The position numbers were made by a program, and so were the translations under genes. DNA of 64,000 nt from Prescottella soli. GTDB lineage: Bacteria > Actinomycetota > Actinomycetes > Mycobacteriales > Mycobacteriaceae. Where the stretch lies: assembly GCF_040024445.1 (NCBI RefSeq), contig NZ_CP157276.1, positions 3,472,001 through 3,536,000 of the forward strand. The letters are read 5' to 3'. The notes beneath the pieces were generated by a model. That model saw only the letters and a list, made by a program, of their open reading frames with translations. It had not been told where the DNA came from and did not search any database. Of this stretch, positions 59,049 through 64,000 are shown one piece after another. Position 1 is the first letter of the stretch. Each line of letters begins with the position of its first letter.

Positions 59049-59336
59049 GTGAACTACTTCGACGATGCACGTAAACCGGCCGCGTTTGCGCGGGAGCACC
59101 CGGGCGAGGCCATCGAGGACACCCGCAACTGGCCCGGCTACGCCCTGATCGGCGTCGCGATCGTGACCCTCGGCATGACCCTGGTCGCGGCCGGTTACGG
59201 CTTCCAGGGTTGGGCGTGGATCGCAGGGTCGATCTGCGCGCTCAGCCTGGTCCTGGGGACCACGCTGGTGCTCCACGAGCACCGTCGAGTCAAGCGGCTC
59301 GACGCTGCGGGCGTGCTGTACCCGTTCGGCCACTGA
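59049..59336 (+). CDS. Small two-helix membrane protein, UsfY-like
   Basis: This 95-residue protein starts at GTG 59049 behind GGGAGG (59038-59043). Two hydrophobic helices (about residues 32-52 and 58-76) follow WPGYALIG, and the segment EHRRVKRLDAAG comes after them. The WPGY...EHRRV pattern resembles mycobacterial UsfY, encoded upstream of the sigF locus and stress-induced. Similarity was judged by eye and is modest. No sigF or rsbW is nearby and I found no convincing SigF promoter upstream. Confidence 0.5.
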   Translation: MNYFDDARKPAAFAREHPGEAIEDTRNWPGYALIGVAIVTLGMTLVAAGYGFQGWAWIAGSICALSLVLGTTLVLHEHRRVKRLDAAGVLYPFGH

Positions 59337-59357
59337 CGGCGGTTGCGGTCCAACGGG

Positions 59358-59603
59358 TCACGTCGGTTGCCGCTGCGCCCAGTCCTTCTCGATCTCCGGG
59401 TAGCCCGCCGCGATCTCGTCGACGCGTGCGGGCGTCGCGGATTCGAGTTCGGCGCGGTGCCGCTGCGCCTCGGCGAGCGAACCGGTGAACCCGGTCGCGG
59501 TCGGCACCGGCGACGACTCGTCCGCTGTCGGTGCGTTCAGTTCGAGCGTGTGGACGATTCCGTCGAGTCGGCTCGCCACGAAGTGTCGCTTGTCCTCACT
59601 CAT
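59358..59603 (-). CDS. Small hypothetical protein (81 residues)
   Basis: ATG 59603 opens MSEDKRHFVASRLDGIVHTLEL, then LAEAQRHRAELES and EIAAGYPEIEKDW. It is acidic, mostly helical and soluble, with no recognised domain. It converges on the UsfY-like gene with a 21-nt gap. No good ribosome site is visible, so it is less certain than its neighbours, though the alternative frames are far less protein-like. Confidence 0.5.
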   Translation of the reverse strand: MSEDKRHFVASRLDGIVHTLELNAPTADESSPVPTATGFTGSLAEAQRHRAELESATPARVDEIAAGYPEIEKDWAQRQPT

Positions 59604-59740
59604 GAATCCATGAGACCACCGGACGGTCCGCGTGCATACCCCGAATGCCCGCCGACCGGCCCTTTGTCGGCGGCCGTCGGGTTTCGCAGCCCTCGTTTCG
59701 GGGAAGTCGTGGGACGTATCTGCTTCGGAGGAGGCGTCGG

Positions 59741-60463
59741 ATGAACGACAGCGAATCGAACGGGACTCGAGCCCTCGCACTGGTGACCGGCGCCTCGACC
59801 GGCATCGGGTACGAGCTGGCTCGCGGGCTCGCGGCCCGCCGCTACGACCTCGTGCTGGTGGCCGACGACGATGCGGTCCGTCCTGTGGCCGCCGAGTTCG
59901 CGCCGCAGGGGATCACCGCTCACGCGATCGAGGCGGACCTCGCGACCAATGTCGGGCTCGCCGAGGTCCGCCGCTCGCTGGACGCGCTGGAGCGACCCAT
60001 CGGGGTGGCCGCGCTCAACGCCGGCATCGGGGCCCACGGGCGCTTCCACCGGATGCCGATCGACGACGACCTGCGCATGATCGCGTTGAACGTGACCGCC
60101 ATGGTCCGGCTCGCGAAGTACGTCCTGCCGCCGATGGTCGACCGGGGCGACGGCCGGGTGCTGTTCACGTCCTCCTCGGCCGCTGCGATGCCGGGACCCC
60201 TCTGCGCCACCTACGCGGCGTCCACGGCGTTCGTGCAGTCCTTCGCGGAGGCGGTCCGCGACGAACTCGCCGGCACCGGAGTCGCGATCACGACGCTCAT
60301 GCCCGGCGCCACCGATACGGACTTCTTCGATCGCGCCGGCATGGAGAACACCGAGCTGGCTCGCGGACCCAAAGCCGATCCGGAGGACGTGGCCCAGCGG
60401 GGGCTCGAGGCGCTCTTCGCTGGGAAGGACTGCGTGGAGATCGGGGTGGCGCAGCGGGTGTGA
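59741..60463 (+). CDS. Short-chain dehydrogenase/reductase-like protein lacking the catalytic Lys
   Basis: This 240-residue SDR-fold protein starts at ATG 59741 behind GGAGGAGG (59727). The cofactor motif TGASTGIG is at residues 16-23, followed by NAGIG and the Ser of SSSAAA. The active-site motif reads YAAST in place of YxxxK: Tyr158 is kept but position 162 is Thr. Loss of this Lys normally cripples oxidoreductase activity, so it may be a binding protein or use an altered chemistry. Its context is isolated. Confidence 0.85.
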   Translation: MNDSESNGTRALALVTGASTGIGYELARGLAARRYDLVLVADDDAVRPVAAEFAPQGITAHAIEADLATNVGLAEVRRSLDALERPIGVAALNAGIGAHGRFHRMPIDDDLRMIALNVTAMVRLAKYVLPPMVDRGDGRVLFTSSSAAAMPGPLCATYAASTAFVQSFAEAVRDELAGTGVAITTLMPGATDTDFFDRAGMENTELARGPKADPEDVAQRGLEALFAGKDCVEIGVAQRV

Positions 60464-60561
60464 TGAGTTTTCGGGGCGCCGGTGGTCTGTATCGGTGCAA
60501 GCTTCCCGTGTGAGTACGGAAAGCCCACGCACTCACCGTCACTTCGAGTCAGGAGTAGCCC

Positions 60562-60966
60562 ATGTCCCGTCTGATCTTCGTGAACCTGCCGGTCGAGAAC
60601 ATCGCAGCCACCCGCGCGTTCTTCGGCGGCCTCGGTTTCGAGTTCAACGAACAGTTCTGCGACGAAAACTCCGCCTGCATGGCGATCAACGACTCGGCGT
60701 GGGTCATGCTGCTCCAGAAGGCCCGGTTCCGGGACTTCATCGAGGACGACATCTGCGACACCACGAAGAGCCGCGAACTGCTCACCTGCCTCTCCGCCGA
60801 CAGCCGCGAGGGCGTCGACGCCTTGGTCGACGCCGCGATCGCGGCCGGCGGCTCGAAGTGGATGGACCCGCAGGACCACGGCTTCATGTACCAGCGTTCG
60901 TTCCGTGACCTCGACAACCACGTGTGGGAGATCATGTGGATGGATCCGGCCGCCGCCGGGCAGTGA
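60562..60966 (+). CDS. VOC-superfamily (glyoxalase/bleomycin-resistance-like) protein
   Basis: This 134-residue protein has the beta-alpha-beta-beta-beta repeat pattern: FVNLPVENIAATRAFFGGLGFEFNEQF in the first half; GFMYQRSFRDLDNHVWEIMWMD in the second, with the C-terminal metal Glu. ATG 60562 follows CAGGAG. It converges on sigG with a 12-nt gap. VOC genes recur beside SigG-like genes in mycolata, which suggests a link to electrophile stress; the substrate is unknown. Confidence 0.88.
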   Translation: MSRLIFVNLPVENIAATRAFFGGLGFEFNEQFCDENSACMAINDSAWVMLLQKARFRDFIEDDICDTTKSRELLTCLSADSREGVDALVDAAIAAGGSKWMDPQDHGFMYQRSFRDLDNHVWEIMWMDPAAAGQ

Positions 60967-60978
60967 CCGCGGGGCCGG

Positions 60979-61965
60979 TCAGAGACGCTCGGGCAGGCCG
61001 AACCTGGTGAACAGGTCGGTGTCGAAGAAGCACGTGACGTGCGCGACCCCGCGCTCGGTGATGTCGAGGACGTGCAGCTGGAAGGGGCGGTGGACGCCGT
61101 CCTCTCCGCGCATGTACAGGCCGAGCGCGGGCTGGCCGTTGGCCGCCGCCGGCAGCAGGCGCATGTCGCCCGGGCCCTCGGACGGGCACTTCTCCTTGAC
61201 GAGGCGGGCGATGTCGGCGCCGCCCACATACCAGCCGACGAAGGGTGGCATCTCCCAGATCGCGTCGCGGGTGAACAGCTCGACGAGGCCGTCGATGTCG
61301 TACCGCTCGAACCCGTCAACGTATCGGTGCAGCAGTTCGCGGGTGGCCTCGGACTCGGGTTCGACGAGCGTGTCCGGCGTCGGAGTGGCCTCGGCCAGTT
61401 GCGCCCGGGCCCGCTGGAGCAGGCTGTTCACCGCGGCAGGCGTGGTGCCGAGCGCCTCGGCGACCTCGGCGGCCTTCCACTGCAACACGTCGCGCAGCAC
61501 CAGCACGGCACGCTGCCGTGCGGACAGGTGCTGCAGCGCCGCGACGAACGCCAGCCGCACCGACTCCCGGGCCCCGACGACCGTCGCGGGATCGTCCGCA
61601 CCCCGGCCGTCGCCCCACACCATCGAATCCGGAATCGGCTCGAGCCATGGCACCTCGCGGCGTTCGACCAGGTCGTCGGACGGATCGGAGCTGGGCGCAC
61701 CGAGGCCGGTCGGCAACGGACGGCGGGCGCGGCTCTCGAGCGCCGTCAGGCACGTGTTGGTGGCGATCCGATGCAGCCAGGTGCGGATCGACGAGCGTCC
61801 GTCGAACTTCGGGTAACCGCGCCACGCGCGCACGAAGGTCTCCTGCAGCAGATCCTCGGCGTCGTGGATCGATCCGGTCATGCGGTAGCAGTGCGCAAGT
61901 AGTTCGCGCCGGTAAGGATCTGCCGCGGTGAGGAATTCGTCGTCCAGGCTCTGGCCTACGGTCAT
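60979..61965 (-). CDS. sigG: RNA polymerase sigma factor SigG (ECF type with SnoaL-like C-terminal domain)
   Basis: This 328-residue protein has sigma region 2 (about residues 15-85; HCYRMTGSIHDAEDLLQETFVRAWR), region 4 (about 140-195; LSARQRAVLVLRDVLQWKAAEVAEALGTT) and a C-terminal SnoaL/NTF2-like domain (about 210-328). That domain replaces an anti-sigma factor in this ECF class. ATG 61965 is leaderless: TACAGT (61973-61978, minus strand) ends 7 nt before it. The nearby monoacylglycerol lipase at 63463 recalls the Mtb order Rv0182c (sigG)-Rv0183. Confidence 0.85.
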   Translation of the reverse strand: MTVGQSLDDEFLTAADPYRRELLAHCYRMTGSIHDAEDLLQETFVRAWRGYPKFDGRSSIRTWLHRIATNTCLTALESRARRPLPTGLGAPSSDPSDDLVERREVPWLEPIPDSMVWGDGRGADDPATVVGARESVRLAFVAALQHLSARQRAVLVLRDVLQWKAAEVAEALGTTPAAVNSLLQRARAQLAEATPTPDTLVEPESEATRELLHRYVDGFERYDIDGLVELFTRDAIWEMPPFVGWYVGGADIARLVKEKCPSEGPGDMRLLPAAANGQPALGLYMRGEDGVHRPFQLHVLDITERGVAHVTCFFDTDLFTRFGLPERL

Positions 61966-62130
61966 GCCCCGCACTGTAGTTGCGGACGCCGACAAGTGGA
62001 GGGGGAGGAAGCGGGCGAGGGGCGGGCGGGTGCGTTACTCCCACCCGAGGGTGCCTGTCGGAGCGTCCGATCCCGGCCGAGGATCGAAGACGTGGGACGG
62101 CCGACCGCGCCTCCCGGTGAGGAGACCGGC

Positions 62131-62745
62131 ATGTACGGGAATGTCTGCACTACAACACGAATCGGTGAGATGTCGGCCGCCCGCGCCAGGGAGGCATTGG
62201 AGGAGTGGGTGCCACGCGCCGTCGCGGGTGAGCGGGAGGCGCGCGAACGGGTGGTCGCCGTGGTCTATCCACTGGTGCGGCGTTACTGCTTCGCGCGGCT
62301 GGGACGCGGCGCGCTGCAGGCGGTGGCCGAGGACGTCGCCCATGAGGTGTGTGTGGCACTGATGACGGCCCTGCCCCGATACCGGGATCAGGGCTCGTCG
62401 TTCCTGACCTACGTGTACGCGATCGCCGGGCACAAGGTGGTCGACGCCCGCCGCGCCGCCGGCCGGGCGTGCGCGCCGCTCGAGGACGCCGGCGACGTGG
62501 CCTGCCCGGATGCGGGTCCGGAGGAACGCGCGATCGAGGTGGAGTCCGGCGAGCAGGCGCGGGAACTCGTCGCATCCCTGCCTCCGCGCTATCGCGAGAT
62601 CGTGGTGATGCGGCTGGTGTGGGGGATGTCGGCCGCGGAGACCGCCGACGCGCTCGGCACCACCCCCGGTGCGGTCCGGATCGCGCAGCACCGCGCGCTC
62701 GGCAGATTGCGGATGCGACTGCGTCCGGCGTCGGATGCCGCCTGA
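62131..62745 (+). CDS. ECF-type sigma factor, SigD-like
   Basis: This 204-residue sigma factor starts at ATG 62131 behind GGTGAGGAG. Region 2 (AVAEDVAHEVCVALMTALPRYRDQGSSFLTYVYAIAGHKVVDARRAAGR, about residues 65-115) and region 4 (SLPPRYREIVVMRLVWGMSAAETADALGTTPGAVRIAQHRAL, about 150-195) closely follow mycobacterial SigD. It is divergent from sigG across 165 nt. No anti-sigma gene follows; instead the FHA-HTH gene converges on it with a 3-nt gap. Confidence 0.85.
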   Translation: MYGNVCTTTRIGEMSAARAREALEEWVPRAVAGEREARERVVAVVYPLVRRYCFARLGRGALQAVAEDVAHEVCVALMTALPRYRDQGSSFLTYVYAIAGHKVVDARRAAGRACAPLEDAGDVACPDAGPEERAIEVESGEQARELVASLPPRYREIVVMRLVWGMSAAETADALGTTPGAVRIAQHRALGRLRMRLRPASDAA

Positions 62746-62748
62746 CGG

Positions 62749-63369
62749 CTACAGGTCGTGCTCGGTGATCACGCCGCTGTGCAGCGCCTTCTCGACCAGC
62801 CGCAACCGCTTCTGGTTCTGTGGAAGCTTCTCGACGCCGAATTTCGCGAACAGTGTCCGCAGATGCGTCTTGACCGCGTCGACGCTGAGGAACACCTCGT
62901 CCGCGATCTCCTGATTCGACGCGGGGTTCGCGAATGTCGCGTTGTGCTTGTAGGGCCGGCACAGCGCGACCAGGATCGAGCGTTGCGTCGCCGTCAGCGA
63001 ACGGACCGTCGGCATCTGGGCCGCCACCCGGGTGGGCTCGCCGCCCTGCCCGGACAGGTCGCGGAACACGAACGCCGAGCTGCCGATCCGGATGCTGTCG
63101 CCGTTGCGCAGTCGGCGTCGGCCCGAGATCCGTTCGCCGTTGACGAAGGTGCCGTTGCGTGAGAGACCGTCGTCGGCGATGGTCCAGTCGGTGCCGATCC
63201 ACTCGATCGTGGCGTGCAGGCGGGAGACCTCCGGGTCCGACATCAGCGCGACGTCGGCGTCGGGGGAGCGGCCGACCGTCACCCGTGGTGTGTCGACGGA
63301 CAGCGTCAACTCGCGCGGGCACCCCGTCTGGTCGGTGTACCGCAGGTAGGGGGCTTCCGTGATGCTCAT
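62749..63369 (-). CDS. FHA-domain protein with C-terminal HTH
   Basis: This 206-residue protein has a forkhead-associated domain (about residues 25-105; VTVGRSPDADVALMSDPEVSRLHATI and DDGLSRNGTFVNGERI), which binds phosphothreonine. A C-terminal helix-turn-helix-like region follows (LTATQRSILVALCRP, SNQEIADEVFLSVDAVKTHLRTLFAKFGV), similar to LuxR-type DNA-binding domains. It would link Ser/Thr kinase signals to transcription; a partner kinase is not in the window. ATG 63369 follows AGGAG. Confidence 0.85.
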   Translation of the reverse strand: MSITEAPYLRYTDQTGCPRELTLSVDTPRVTVGRSPDADVALMSDPEVSRLHATIEWIGTDWTIADDGLSRNGTFVNGERISGRRRLRNGDSIRIGSSAFVFRDLSGQGGEPTRVAAQMPTVRSLTATQRSILVALCRPYKHNATFANPASNQEIADEVFLSVDAVKTHLRTLFAKFGVEKLPQNQKRLRLVEKALHSGVITEHDL

Positions 63370-63449
63370 TGCCGCTCCTGTGGGGACACCTTCATCGTGC
63401 CGCCCGCACATCGCGCTGACAAGCGCCCGCACAATGCCGTCGATCGACC

Positions 63450-63455
63450 TAGACT
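63450..63455 (+). promoter_or_regulatory. -10 box for the leaderless monoacylglycerol lipase gene
   Basis: TAGACT ends 7 nt before GTG 63463, and no ribosome site is present. Confidence 0.6.
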
Positions 63456-63462
63456 CGCATTC

Positions 63463-64000
63463 GTGCAGCACACAGAGTCGGAGTTCACCGGGGTGCACGG
63501 CACCCGCATCGCGTACGACGTATGGCGACCGGACGGTGCGCCGACCGGTGTCCTGCTGCTCGCGCACGGCCTCGGCGAGCACGCCCGCCGGTACGACCAC
63601 GTCGTCGAGCGTCTCCTCGAGCTCGGACTGGTGGTGTACGCGCCGGATCATCGGGGCCACGGCCGCTCGGGCGGCAAGCGGATCGAACTGCGCGACTGGT
63701 CCGAGTTCATCGACGACCTGCATCAACTGTCGGCGATCGCGATCACCGAGAATCCGGGCCTGCAGCGGTTCCTGCTGGGGCACAGCATGGGCGGCGCGAT
63801 CGCGCTGACCTACGCGCTGGACCATCCGGACGAACTCGCGGGCCTGATCCTGTCGGCGCCGGCGGTCGTGGTCGCGGGCGGCAAGCCCAAGTTCGTGATC
63901 GAGATCGGCAAGATCATCGGACGCGTCGCGCCGGGCGTCCCCGTCGAGACCCTCGACGCCAAGGACGTCTCCCGCGACCCTGCTGTGGTCGCGGCGTACG
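63463..64000 (+). CDS. Monoacylglycerol lipase (alpha/beta hydrolase), 5' part
   Basis: GTG 63463 opens QHTESEFTGVHGTRIAYDVW and continues in frame to the window end (179 residues seen; the family is about 280). It has the oxyanion segment AHGLGEHARRYDHV, PDHRGHGRSGG and the nucleophile elbow GHSMGG, all typical of bacterial monoacylglycerol lipases such as mycobacterial Rv0183. The catalytic Asp and His should lie beyond the window. It releases fatty acids from monoacylglycerols. It is divergent from the FHA gene across 93 nt. Confidence 0.9.
   Translation, partial: MQHTESEFTGVHGTRIAYDVWRPDGAPTGVLLLAHGLGEHARRYDHVVERLLELGLVVYAPDHRGHGRSGGKRIELRDWSEFIDDLHQLSAIAITENPGLQRFLLGHSMGGAIALTYALDHPDELAGLILSAPAVVVAGGKPKFVIEIGKIIGRVAPGVPVETLDAKDVSRDPAVVAAY

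Overview
The window is high-GC actinobacterial DNA. Gene content points to a mycolic-acid actinomycete, most likely Rhodococcus or a close Nocardiaceae relative. The pointers are a giant NRPS, a mycobacterial-type sigma factor SigG next to a monoacylglycerol lipase, an FprB-type ferredoxin/ferredoxin reductase, UgpABCE, LigC with a stand-alone PrimPol, a YkuD L,D-transpeptidase, an M13 peptidase and a UsfY-like protein. Several genes also show the leaderless arrangement common in this group: a TANNNT-like -10 box ending 7 nt before the start codon. The genus is an inference; no rRNA or other marker is present.

Layout. (1) 1-23699: the 3' part of one huge NRPS gene that begins outside the window. 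The visible order is partial C-PCP, then C-A-PCP, C-A-PCP-E, C-A-PCP, C-A-PCP-E, C-A-PCP, C-A-PCP-TE, so at least six residues are activated and two are epimerised. (2) 23762-25235: an SRPBCC protein and a metallo-beta-lactamase-fold hydrolase on the same strand. (3) 25218-30402: an acyl-CoA synthetase with a divergent LuxR regulator, an MFS exporter with a divergent FadR-type GntR regulator and a shared palindromic operator, and a gamma-carbonic-anhydrase-like gene broken by an internal deletion. (4) 30403-34537: corA with a structured leader holding a possible Pro-containing uORF; a leaderless Cys-containing leader peptide in front of an osmC-like gene; a MocR/PdxR regulator divergent from an AhpD-like gene. 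(5) 34577-41228: ligC-PrimPol, a serine hydrolase, dodecin, fprB with a KstR-like promoter site, and a secreted L,D-transpeptidase. (6) 41374-46035: ugpA-E-B-C operon and ynfA. (7) 46048-50470: an AbiEi/DUF559-type gene bracketed by two related large palindromes, an M13 metallopeptidase, and a tnpB-only IS200/IS605-type element whose left end lies a few bases upstream of the M13 start codon. (8) 50470-57531: a gene-poor stretch with a remnant, two tandem hot-dog thioesterase-like paralogues, two pirins with a MarR-type operator, and a large STAND/LuxR activator. (9) 57871-64000: alpha/beta hydrolase, UsfY-like membrane protein, a small hypothetical, an SDR lacking its catalytic Lys, a VOC protein, sigG, a SigD-like sigma factor, an FHA-HTH regulator, and the start of a monoacylglycerol lipase.

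The most interesting signals are regulatory. The first is the Cys leader peptide whose last codons can pair with the osmC Shine-Dalgarno region. The others are the corA leader uORF, the paired palindromes around the AbiEi/DUF559 gene, and several promoter-overlapping operators. All coordinates and motifs were read by eye; no database search or folding program was run.
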